From NCBI GenBank assembly GCA_009778835.1, contig WRFK01000119.1, forward strand, positions 1 through 5,410: a DNA stretch of 5,410 nt, read 5' to 3'. This DNA is from Spirochaetaceae bacterium (lineage in GTDB: Bacteria > Spirochaetota > Spirochaetia > CADAEX01). The notes beneath the pieces are model-generated. The model saw only the letters and a list, made by a program, of their open reading frames with translations, was not told the DNA's origin and searched no databases. Shown here piece after piece: positions 1 to 5,222 of this stretch. Made by a program: the position numbers and the translations under genes. Each line of letters opens with the position of its first letter. Position 1 is the stretch's first letter.

Positions 1-314
1 GAAAGAGAATTATGGGAAGAAGACTTTGCGCAAATGATAACAACCATCCCAACAACATCTATTTTGATGCTATAAAACCAAATGGCGACATATGCAGGGT
101 TTGCGGAGGCAACCTCTCGACAAGAGCAGATGACCAGGATGAAACTGCAATAAATAAAAGACATGATATTTACTATGATAAAAAAAGTGGAACACTTGCA
201 GCAGCATATTTTTTCAAAGATCTGGCAAAGAAAGAAGGGACAAAATATATTGAACTTGAAGGAGTCGGAAATGTTAAGGATGTTTCTGAAAAACTCATGA
301 GTATGCTTAAGTAA
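1..314 (+). CDS. adk: Adenylate kinase, C-terminal part (5' end outside window)
   Basis: This is the C-terminal half of adenylate kinase, the cytoplasmic enzyme that interconverts ATP + AMP and 2 ADP. The frame is open to the window edge (codons K-R-I before the Met at 12), so that Met is internal and the true start lies to the left. Visible family features are the GRRLC entry into the LID domain, the C-R-V-C knuckle at its far side, then RADDQDETAINKR, which matches the usual R-x-DD-x-x-E-T-x-x-K-R nucleotide-binding stretch. The last helix-strand segment (YIELEG, then VSEKLMSML) also fits the family. The LID is atypical: the first knuckle has Cys, then His six residues later, in place of the standard C-x2-C, although the second C-x2-C is intact. 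Zinc binding by C-H-C-C is inferred, not shown. A strong terminator follows 23 nt after the stop. Confidence 0.92.
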   Translation, partial: KRIMGRRLCANDNNHPNNIYFDAIKPNGDICRVCGGNLSTRADDQDETAINKRHDIYYDKKSGTLAAAYFFKDLAKKEGTKYIELEGVGNVKDVSEKLMSMLK

Positions 315-337
315 AATTGATATTAACTCAAAATAAC

Positions 338-375
338 AAAAACCGCTTTGTAAAAATATATAAGGCGGTTTTTTT
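338..375. terminator. Bidirectional rho-independent terminator between convergent adk and glycosidase
   Basis: AAAAACCGC at 338-346 pairs perfectly with GCGGTTTTT at 365-373 around an 18-nt AT-rich loop. Two extra T-A pairs are possible inside the loop if G364 is bulged. On the + strand the stem runs into seven T (369-375), ending adk. On the - strand the complement of the left arm also ends in five T, so the same hairpin can end the glycosidase transcript, whose stop is at 409-411. Confidence 0.88.
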
Positions 376-408
376 ATTTCTCTGCAGCTTGAGCGCAGCG
401 CAGGGGAA

Positions 409-1830
409 TTACAGTTTATCGATTAGCATGGAACATTTTCCCGAAGGTATGGGAAGCGTCTTCTTCTTAACTCCGATTATATTAATTGTAAAATAGTATA
501 GTTTTTCCGATTCAAGCCTTATTTCCCAGCCCCGTCCGCTCTTGTTGGCAAGTATTGTTATCATATTGCGCTTGAGAGACAAATCTTCTATGCCCATTAT
601 TTCTATAGTAGGAACAATCCAGTCAACTGTCTTTCTTGGCAGGCTTATATAAAGTCCTATAACGTTTTCAATCATAAGCGTAATTGTGCTTAGCGCTGTA
701 TAGTTTAAAAAAAGTTCTCTTGGAAAGCTTCCATTTTTTTCAACAGGCTTTGCAGACCCTTCCCGCATGGGAAGATAGGCTTCATAAATATTGCCTTTTT
801 TTTCTCCATCAGGATGGAGAGTATCAAGAATAAAATAAAGATGCCTTATGGCGCACTCTCTGGCAAGATCATTTCTTGCATATTTTTCCAGACCTTTAAC
901 AACCATAAATGTAAAATGCGGAAAAACAGAACCTCGAAATCCATTACCATCTTCGCTAAAAAAAGGAGAATCTGTAGAGATAGACGGGAAAGGATTTTCA
1001 GTGACAAACTCTCCACTTGAAAGTTTACTGATCATGGAATTAGCTTTATCTTCATTTGGTATTTCTCCAAGAAGAGTCCAATAAGAGGCTATGGTTTTTA
1101 TTTTTACCAGTTTGCCTTCTGCATCAAGATCATAGTAAAAACCACTCTCTTTATCCCACATGAGAGAATTTATCCTGGTCTTAAGCGAAAAATATTTCTT
1201 TTTATATTTAAAACTTATTTCTTTATCATTAAGAATATCGCCAATAGCAGATGTATAAAGAGCATTTACTGCCTGCATTGCATTAAAATCAATAAGGTAC
1301 TGGGCTTTTTCCCTTGGAGTATTGCCCATTTCAACAGAAGCAAGAGGTGTTGCATACAGACCATTCTCTTTCTGAAATGTTGCTTCAAGCCAACTGTAAT
1401 ATTTTTCAAGTATTGGAAGAACTTCCTTTAACCTTTTTTTAATACCTATTTTATGATAAAGATTATATTCAGCCCAGGCAAAAAGAGGGGGATGTACCCC
1501 TTCCGGATTATCTTCTCTGAAAAGAGGCTTCCCATCTTCTTCTTTATATAATCCCCTGATTGCGCCGGACTCCTCCTGTTTGGAATAAAAGTTATCCAAA
1601 GCCGAAAAAGGGGGAAGTATATTATTGCTGTATACTAAAAAAAAGACTGAAAGACATGCTTCATACTGGCTTATGCAATTACTGTTAGGGTAATTAAAAT
1701 ATCTTTGCTGGAATGAATTCCTTTTTGTCCCTTTTTTCCAGAAATCGTGAAGCCATGTCCAGGTTTTGTTATATATATCAACAAAGTCTTGATCATAAAA
1801 ATGAACAATAGGAAAACCTGTTTTAGCCAC
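409..1830 (-). CDS. Trehalase/GH63-like (alpha/alpha)6 glycoside hydrolase, 473 aa
   Basis: This is a probable intracellular alpha-glycosidase of the MGH1-like/GH63-GH37 fold. The exact sugar cannot be told from sequence. No signal peptide or membrane segment is present. Family landmarks in order are SALDNFYSKQEESG (about 76-89), HPPLFAWAEYNLY (113-125), EMGNTPR (167-173) followed by IDFNAMQAVNALY (180-192), LMWDKESGFYYD (223-234), FRGSVFPHF (298-306), IYEAYLP (348-354) and NYTALSTITLMIENVIGL (376-393). A beta-rich tail follows from about residue 395. Glu350 sits where related enzymes keep the general base. The motif normally read as G-M-D-N-[ST]-P, whose Asp is the acid, reads E-M-G-N-T-P here, so Gly169 replaces that Asp; catalysis may be altered. 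The start is GTG at 1830, the only choice at this end because an in-frame TAG directly precedes it. It is divergent from ygiQ and convergent with adk. Confidence 0.87.
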   Translation of the reverse strand: MAKTGFPIVHFYDQDFVDIYNKTWTWLHDFWKKGTKRNSFQQRYFNYPNSNCISQYEACLSVFFLVYSNNILPPFSALDNFYSKQEESGAIRGLYKEEDGKPLFREDNPEGVHPPLFAWAEYNLYHKIGIKKRLKEVLPILEKYYSWLEATFQKENGLYATPLASVEMGNTPREKAQYLIDFNAMQAVNALYTSAIGDILNDKEISFKYKKKYFSLKTRINSLMWDKESGFYYDLDAEGKLVKIKTIASYWTLLGEIPNEDKANSMISKLSSGEFVTENPFPSISTDSPFFSEDGNGFRGSVFPHFTFMVVKGLEKYARNDLARECAIRHLYFILDTLHPDGEKKGNIYEAYLPMREGSAKPVEKNGSFPRELFLNYTALSTITLMIENVIGLYISLPRKTVDWIVPTIEIMGIEDLSLKRNMITILANKSGRGWEIRLESEKLYYFTINIIGVKKKTLPIPSGKCSMLIDKL

Positions 1831-1846
1831 CTACCCTTAACTCCTT
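1830..1846 (-). promoter_or_regulatory. Ribosome binding site supporting the GTG start of the glycosidase
   Basis: Read on the - strand, AAGGAG (1846-1841) lies 10 nt before GTG (1830-1828), with a second weaker AAGGG in between. The codon just upstream of GTG is TAG in frame, and the first in-frame ATG is Met168, inside conserved sequence, so GTG is the supported start. Confidence 0.7.
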
Positions 1847-1941
1847 CACAAGAGCATAGTTGTACCATAATCAAAAATTTAAAGTGATAATTTTTCATGT
1901 TATGGACATTATTACACTTGATAATAAAACGAGGATATAAA

Positions 1942-1970
1942 ATATTACCAGAACAAACTCCATAAGTCAA
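1942..1970 (-). promoter_or_regulatory. Sigma-70 type promoter with extended -10 for the glycosidase
   Basis: On the - strand TTGACT (1970-1965, five of six consensus) is followed after 17 nt by TAATAT (1947-1942, four of six), preceded by TGG as an extended -10. Transcription would begin near 1935, leaving an untranslated leader of about 105 nt before the GTG. I see no riboswitch-like fold in that leader. Confidence 0.55.
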
Positions 1971-2000
1971 ATTTTATTTTTTTAGATTTTTTTAAACAAA

Positions 2001-2029
2001 TTGACATTTATTTTTATAAGACGTATCAA
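2001..2029 (+). promoter_or_regulatory. Promoter for ygiQ, placed almost on the start codon
   Basis: A perfect TTGACA (2001-2006) is followed after exactly 17 nt by TATCAA (2024-2029, four of six to TATAAT). The expected transcription start, about 7 nt after the -10 box, falls at 2036-2037, next to the ATG at 2038. The 20 nt before the ATG contain no AGGAG-like sequence. Together these suggest a leaderless or nearly leaderless transcript, but a second promoter further upstream cannot be excluded. Confidence 0.55.
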
Positions 2030-2037
2030 AATATATT

Positions 2038-3945
2038 ATGAAAGATTTTCTGCCAATCAATATAACAGAAGCCAAAAAAAGAGGCTGGGAAAAAGTTGAT
2101 TTTATCCTGGTTACCGGGGATGCTTATGTAGACCACCCCTCCTTCGGAGCAGCAATAATAGCGCGACTTCTTGAAAAAGAGGGGTACTCCATAGGAATTA
2201 TTGCCCAGCCTGACTGGAAAAACCCCGAAGCATTTAAAACTTTTGGCTCTCCTGGCCTGGGTTTTCTTGTAACTTCCGGAAATATTGATTCAATGGTTGC
2301 AAAATATACCTCATTCAAAAAAATAAGGGGAGAAGATCTCTATTCTCCTGGAGGAATTCCCGGAAAACGCCCGGACAGAGCTCTAATTGTATATACATCA
2401 GCAATAAGGCAAACTTACAGCAATATTCCCATTATCCTTGGTGGTCTTGAAGCATCTTTACGAAGGCTCTCCCACTATGATTACTGGAGCAATAACATAA
2501 GACGGAGCATACTTATTGACTCAAAAGCTGATATTCTTGTTTACGGAATGGGTGAAACCAGTATAAAAGAAATCGCAGGAAGGCTTAAAAATGGGGAAAA
2601 TATAAAAACAATTACAGATGTAAGAGGAACTGTCTGCAGAATGTCCCAAAAGCCGGAAGAAGCAGAAATTGCCAAAAATGATATCAAGTATCTTTATTCC
2701 TATGAAGAAGCCTCAAAAGATAAAGAATTATTTGCCCGGAATTTTTCTACTGCCTATCAAAACAACGACCCTGTAACAGCTTCTGTTCTTGCGGAAAAAA
2801 CAGGGGAACAGTACGTAATACAAAATAAACCTGCCTTTCCCTTAAAAACAGAAGAACTTGATGCCATATATGCTCTTCCATTTATAAAAGAAGCGCACCC
2901 ATCTTATGACAGCAGCGGCGGAGTTCCTGCTTTGTCGGAAATAAAATTCAGTATAACAAGCTCAAGGGGGTGTTTTGGCAGTTGCAGTTTTTGCGCACTT
3001 ACTTTTCATCAGGGAAAAAGGGTATCAAGCAGGAGCCATAACTCCATTCTGGAAGAAGCCAGGCAAATTGCAGGCATGGAGGATTTTAAGGGATATATAC
3101 ATGATGTCGGTGGACCAACAGCAAATTTCAGAAACCCCTCTTGCAAAAATCAGCTTGAAAAAGGGTGCTGCGATCGCAGATGCCTTACCCCTTCTCCATG
3201 CAAAAATCTTGAAACTAGCCACAAGGATTATATTGAGTTACTAAGAAAACTAAGAAAAATAGATAAGGTAAAAAAAGTATTTATTAGGTCTGGAATAAGA
3301 TTTGATTATCTTTTACTTGACCCGGATGTTTCCTCAGGAAAAAAAGGAAATTTTCTGGAAGAGCTTTGTGAGCACCATATAAGCGGCCAGCTTAGGGTAG
3401 CGCCTGAGCATGTTTCGGATAAAGTTCTTAAGATTATGGGAAAACCAAAAATAAAAATCTATGAAGAATTTCTTTTTAGATTTAAAAAAGAAAATGAAAA
3501 ATTGGAGAAAAAACAATATGTCATTCCATATTTTATTTCTGCGCACCCTGGATCAACAATTGAAGATGCAATAGAGCTTGCCCTGTATCTTAAAGAAAAT
3601 AAATTTATCCCGGATCAGGTGCAGGATTTTTACCCTACTCCAGGAACTCTTTCAAGCTGCATGTACTATACAGGAGTTGATCCATTCACACTAAAAAAAA
3701 TCTATATCCCGCAGACAGAAGAGGAAAAGCGTATGCAGAAAGCGCTGCTTCATTTTCATAAACCGGAAAATTACTTTCTTGTAAAAAAAGCTCTTGAAAA
3801 AGCAGGCCGCAGAGACTTGATTGGGAATCATTCAAAAGCGCTGATTTCTGCAAAAGGAGCTGTTGCATCAACCCGATATAAATCCGGGTCTGTTATTCAA
3901 AGCAAGCAACCACGCGCCAATCACCATCCCCGTCGCAAAGACTGA
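2038..3945 (+). CDS. ygiQ: YgiQ family (UPF0313) radical SAM protein, 635 aa
   Basis: This is a complete member of the YgiQ/UPF0313 radical SAM family; its reaction is not known to me. The N-terminal domain (about 1-280) opens with the conserved FLP near the start and VTGDAYVDHPSFG (25-37), then carries ILGGLEASLRRLSHYDYW (133-150). The radical SAM core begins near residue 302 with the [4Fe-4S] motif C312-x3-C316-x2-C319. It continues with DVGGPTANF (356-364), a Cys-rich insert (Cys369, 377, 378, 382, 388) that could hold a second metal site, and RVAPEHVSDKVL (453-464). SAHPGSTIEDA (501-511) and QVQDFYPTPGT (527-537) lead into the DUF3362-like C-terminal region. The last 30 residues are basic and low in conserved pattern. 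The length is near that of the shorter family members and below the E. coli protein. The ATG fits the family N-terminus; an in-frame TAA lies 19 nt before it. It is monocistronic and divergent from the glycosidase. Confidence 0.96.
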   Translation: MKDFLPINITEAKKRGWEKVDFILVTGDAYVDHPSFGAAIIARLLEKEGYSIGIIAQPDWKNPEAFKTFGSPGLGFLVTSGNIDSMVAKYTSFKKIRGEDLYSPGGIPGKRPDRALIVYTSAIRQTYSNIPIILGGLEASLRRLSHYDYWSNNIRRSILIDSKADILVYGMGETSIKEIAGRLKNGENIKTITDVRGTVCRMSQKPEEAEIAKNDIKYLYSYEEASKDKELFARNFSTAYQNNDPVTASVLAEKTGEQYVIQNKPAFPLKTEELDAIYALPFIKEAHPSYDSSGGVPALSEIKFSITSSRGCFGSCSFCALTFHQGKRVSSRSHNSILEEARQIAGMEDFKGYIHDVGGPTANFRNPSCKNQLEKGCCDRRCLTPSPCKNLETSHKDYIELLRKLRKIDKVKKVFIRSGIRFDYLLLDPDVSSGKKGNFLEELCEHHISGQLRVAPEHVSDKVLKIMGKPKIKIYEEFLFRFKKENEKLEKKQYVIPYFISAHPGSTIEDAIELALYLKENKFIPDQVQDFYPTPGTLSSCMYYTGVDPFTLKKIYIPQTEEEKRMQKALLHFHKPENYFLVKKALEKAGRRDLIGNHSKALISAKGAVASTRYKSGSVIQSKQPRANHHPRRKD

Positions 3946-4226
3946 TTTGGAGATTTATCATCTTGCCGATTAGAGTTGTTTAGATAATACTACTAATAGC
4001 TGGCTGGGGTCGTTTCGGACGTTCAGCCTAGGGGGGCTTTGCCAAACATTAGACACCCAGCCGGGATTTTAATTTTTTGTTTTCCATAAGGTTATTTCGC
4101 TTATTTGATTATTCCCTCGGTTGTCCTAATAAATTATTTAGTGCAATTATAATTTTATTTGACCATAAGACCATACGAACGTCGAGGGTATATCAATTAC
4201 TAATCAACGTAAAAACTTTCTGGCTA
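3946..4226. other. Non-coding spacer between convergent ygiQ and toxin gene
   Basis: These 281 nt separate the ygiQ stop from the toxin stop. I find no convincing gene on either strand. The left part holds a large GC-rich imperfect hairpin (3999-4078, listed separately). The right part is AT-rich, with a second long-range inverted repeat: 4114-4124 pairs with 4175-4188 through 11 base pairs, with two bulges on the right arm and a 50-nt loop. There is also a short direct repeat, GACCATA twice in tandem at 4161-4175. Confidence 0.6.
4000..4078 (+). terminator. Large imperfect stem-loop followed by T-rich run (possible ygiQ terminator)
   Basis: CTGGCTGGG (4000-4008) pairs with CCCAGCCGG (4056-4064; one G-T pair), then GTC (4009-4011) with GAC (4052-4054) around a bulged A4055. 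This gives a 12-bp basal stem. Further pairs are GTTT/AAAC (4012-4015 with 4044-4047), GG/CC with bulged C4016, and an apical AGCC/GGCT hairpin (4025-4028 with 4035-4038). The run TTTTAATTTTTT follows at 4067-4078. A terminator is the simplest reading, but the stem is far longer and more interrupted than the adk terminator, so another structured role is possible. It is 55 nt downstream of the ygiQ stop. Confidence 0.45.
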
Positions 4227-4526
4227 TTAAGATTTCTTTTGTCGTTTCCTCTTATCGAAAAGGTCGGTGTGTGTTCCTGTCCGGGAAGCGGTGAGTATCA
4301 ACCGACCTTTATCTATAATATAAATTAAAAGCCAATTAGGTTGAATATGGCACTCCCTGAATCCAGCATAGTTTCCTACGAGTAAATGATTCTTGTGTTT
4401 TGCAGCTAGTGGCTTTTCTTCAAGCAGCGTTTGAATCACTGATTTTAACAAAGATATATCCAGGCCACGTTTCCGTGCCAGTTTTACATCTTTACGGAAT
4501 TGTCCGGTTGTATGCAAAGTTAACAT
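4227..4526 (-). CDS. YafQ-family toxin (RelE/ParE superfamily mRNA interferase), 99 aa
   Basis: This is the toxin of a type II toxin-antitoxin pair. YafQ toxins are small RelE-fold endoribonucleases that cut mRNA in the ribosome and are neutralised by DinJ. Recognition rests on the C-terminal half, which follows E. coli YafQ closely: H47 in KHKNHLLVG, H60 in FRECHIQPNWLLIY, W65, H86 in RTGTHTDLF, and F90. These correspond to the E. coli active-site set H50, H63, W68, H87 and F91. The one departure is N64 where E. coli has D67, so HxxPDW becomes HIQPNW. The end is very basic (KRKRQKK). The ATG lies inside the antitoxin's last codons (7-nt overlap) without a strong ribosome binding site, so translation is probably coupled to the antitoxin. 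The size is normal for the family and the frame is intact. Confidence 0.92.
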   Translation of the reverse strand: MLTLHTTGQFRKDVKLARKRGLDISLLKSVIQTLLEEKPLAAKHKNHLLVGNYAGFRECHIQPNWLLIYIIDKGRLILTASRTGTHTDLFDKRKRQKKS

Positions 4527-4828
4527 TTTTTATTGCTTTCTGCTTTATACTCTGCATCCAGTTCTGCAAATAATTCATCGGCGCAGGAGTATTTCTTTGT
4601 CTTTTTCTTTCTACTTATAATATCTCGCGCTTCCTGCATGGCAGCTTCTGTTTCAATATTGTAACGTGGTTGCTTCATTTCAAAAGGGAGACCACGTACC
4701 ATAAGCGATTGTCGCAAGAAAATATTTACCGCATCGGATATTGTGATTCCGAAAGATGAAAATAATTTTTCTGCTCCCAGCTTGGTCTGAGGATCTATTC
4801 GCATGTTAAAGTTCGCTGTTTTTGCCAT
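4520..4828 (-). CDS. RelB/DinJ-family antitoxin, 102 aa
   Basis: This is the antitoxin partner of the downstream YafQ-like toxin. The N-terminal half is a ribbon-helix-helix DNA-binding domain: strand TANFNMRID (4-12), helix QTKLGAEKLFSSFG (14-27), then ITISDAVNIFLRQSL (28-42) and the typical RGLPFEM (45-51). The C-terminal segment YSCADELFAELDAEY (80-94) is the toxin-wrapping end, resembling the ADDLF end of E. coli DinJ. The start was set at the ATG at 4828. It has AAAGGG six nt upstream, and the family N-terminus begins here. The in-frame ATGs at 4867, 4858 and 4846 lie within or just after the promoter elements and would add 13 unrelated residues. The gene precedes and overlaps the toxin by 7 nt, the usual order. 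DinJ-type proteins repress their own operon. Confidence 0.93.
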   Translation of the reverse strand: MAKTANFNMRIDPQTKLGAEKLFSSFGITISDAVNIFLRQSLMVRGLPFEMKQPRYNIETEAAMQEARDIISRKKKTKKYSCADELFAELDAEYKAESNKKC

Positions 4829-4846
4829 AATTTTCCCTTTATTCAT

Positions 4847-4870
4847 AATGTATTGCATTGTATGCACATT
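4847..4870. promoter_or_regulatory. Palindromic operator for DinJ-type autorepression
   Basis: TGCAT-TGT-ATGCA (4854-4866) is a perfect 5-bp inverted repeat lying inside the 17-nt spacer of the operon promoter. It is surrounded by a second inverted repeat, AATGT (4847-4851) with ACATT (4866-4870), which covers the -10 box. A ribbon-helix-helix dimer bound here would block RNA polymerase. The operator role is inferred from position and symmetry. Confidence 0.55.
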
Positions 4871-4875
4871 GTCAA
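4847..4875 (-). promoter_or_regulatory. Promoter of the antitoxin-toxin operon
   Basis: On the - strand a perfect TTGACA (4875-4870) is followed after 17 nt by TACATT (4852-4847, four of six). The start of transcription would fall near 4840, giving a leader of only about 12 nt. That leader carries the AAAGGG ribosome binding site (4840-4835) for the ATG at 4828. Confidence 0.7.
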
Positions 4876-4960
4876 CAGATAATTAACTTGGATGTTTCGT
4901 TTATCAATTCAAAAAGCAGCAAGATTTATGAAAAAGAATATGGAAATTTTAAAAGCAATA

Positions 4961-4988
4961 TAGAAATATTGCTTGTATATGGTATTAT
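4961..4988 (+). promoter_or_regulatory. Possible extended -10 promoter for the micro-gene pair
   Basis: TATTAT (4983-4988, five of six to consensus) is preceded by TGG (4980-4982) as an extended -10. A weak -35, TAGAAA (4961-4966, four of six), lies 16 nt upstream. Transcription would start near 4995, just before the ribosome binding site of the first micro-gene. AT-rich DNA gives many such matches, so confidence is limited. Confidence 0.4.
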
Positions 4989-4992
4989 TATT

Positions 4993-5186
4993 GTAGAGGC
5001 TAAAATGCTTTTTCAGTTGATTGTTTGTATAGCATTATTGTTCATTGGTATTTCTCTTAAGTTGATTGCCAGAATTCTTAGGCGCCATCAATAGTGGAGG
5101 TTAAAATGTTTTTTGAATTGATTGCCAGTATAGCATTATTGATTTCTGCTGTATCTCTTTTTATAATTGCCATGACTCTCAGGCGT
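4993..5186 (+). repeat. Diverged tandem duplication covering two micro-genes (period 101 nt)
   Basis: Unit 1 (4993-5085) and unit 2 (5094-5186) align without gaps from the ribosome binding site (GTAGAGGCTAAAATG against GTGGAGGTTAAAATG) to the paired Arg codons near the end of each peptide. An identical block, TATAGCATTATTG, lies at the same place in both. The encoded peptides share 15 of 29 aligned residues. Because the period is not a multiple of three, the two genes are in different frames. Confidence 0.75.
5005..5094 (+). CDS. Micro-gene 1: 29-residue single-helix membrane peptide
   Basis: I do not recognise a named family. The peptide has a short polar start (MLFQ), a hydrophobic stretch of about 18 residues (LIVCIALLFIGISLKLIA, broken by one Lys) and a basic end (RILRRHQ). 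This is the layout of a small inner-membrane peptide with its C-terminus in the cytoplasm. The start at 5005 is chosen because AGAGG lies 5 nt upstream and the paralogue next door begins at the equivalent codon. The same frame is open back to 4858, but that extension crosses the antitoxin promoter and shows no family-like sequence. Its stop is 11 nt before the next start, so both may be on one transcript. Shape and size recall small membrane toxins of type I systems, but that is only resemblance. Confidence 0.5.
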   Translation: MLFQLIVCIALLFIGISLKLIARILRRHQ

Positions 5187-5222
5187 ATGAATAAAAGCAA
5201 GAACTCATCTTCTGGTAAATAA
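5106..5222 (+). CDS. Micro-gene 2: 38-residue single-helix membrane peptide, paralogue of micro-gene 1
   Basis: This is a second copy of the preceding micro-gene. It starts MFFE, continues with about 19 hydrophobic residues (LIASIALLISAVSLFIIAM) and ends in a basic and polar tail (TLRRMNKSKNSSSGK) that is longer than in copy 1. GGAGG five nt before the ATG is a better ribosome binding site than that of copy 1, and its hydrophobic core is uninterrupted, so this copy looks more likely to be functional. Its last 18 nt (5205-5222) are shared, on the opposite strand, with the final codons and stop of folA. No family is recognised and function is unknown. A short holin-like or type I toxin-like membrane peptide is the nearest comparison by architecture alone. 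Confidence 0.58.
   Translation: MFFELIASIALLISAVSLFIIAMTLRRMNKSKNSSSGK

Noticed and set aside
1671..1970. A 99-residue frame on the - strand overlapping the glycosidase start
   Set aside because: It starts at TTG in the promoter -35 box, covers the 5' leader and runs out of frame through the conserved N-terminus of the glycosidase.
3999..4065. Integron attC site downstream of the toxin gene
   Set aside because: The hairpin has extrahelical bases and an ATTAGAC/GTCTAAT-like end. However, no proper GTTRRRY core is present at either end, the matching arm lacks four bases, there is no integrase in view and no second site at the other side of the toxin-antitoxin genes.
4077..4328. An 83-residue frame on the + strand opposite the toxin
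   Set aside because: It has no clear ribosome binding site, its sequence resembles no protein family, and half of it is the complement of the conserved toxin C-terminus.
4828..4867. Longer antitoxin starting at 4867
   Set aside because: The extra 13 codons overlap the -10 box and operator, and the predicted transcript begins after those ATGs. The ATG at 4828 has AAAGGG at proper spacing.
4928..4963. An 11-codon leader peptide before the micro-genes
   Set aside because: It has an ATG and stop but no convincing ribosome binding site, and lies upstream of the predicted transcription start.
4858..5094. A 78-residue gene starting at 4858 on the + strand
   Set aside because: Its first 49 codons overlap the antitoxin promoter and operator and show no protein-like pattern. 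The part from 5005 has its own ribosome binding site and a paralogue, so only that part is kept.
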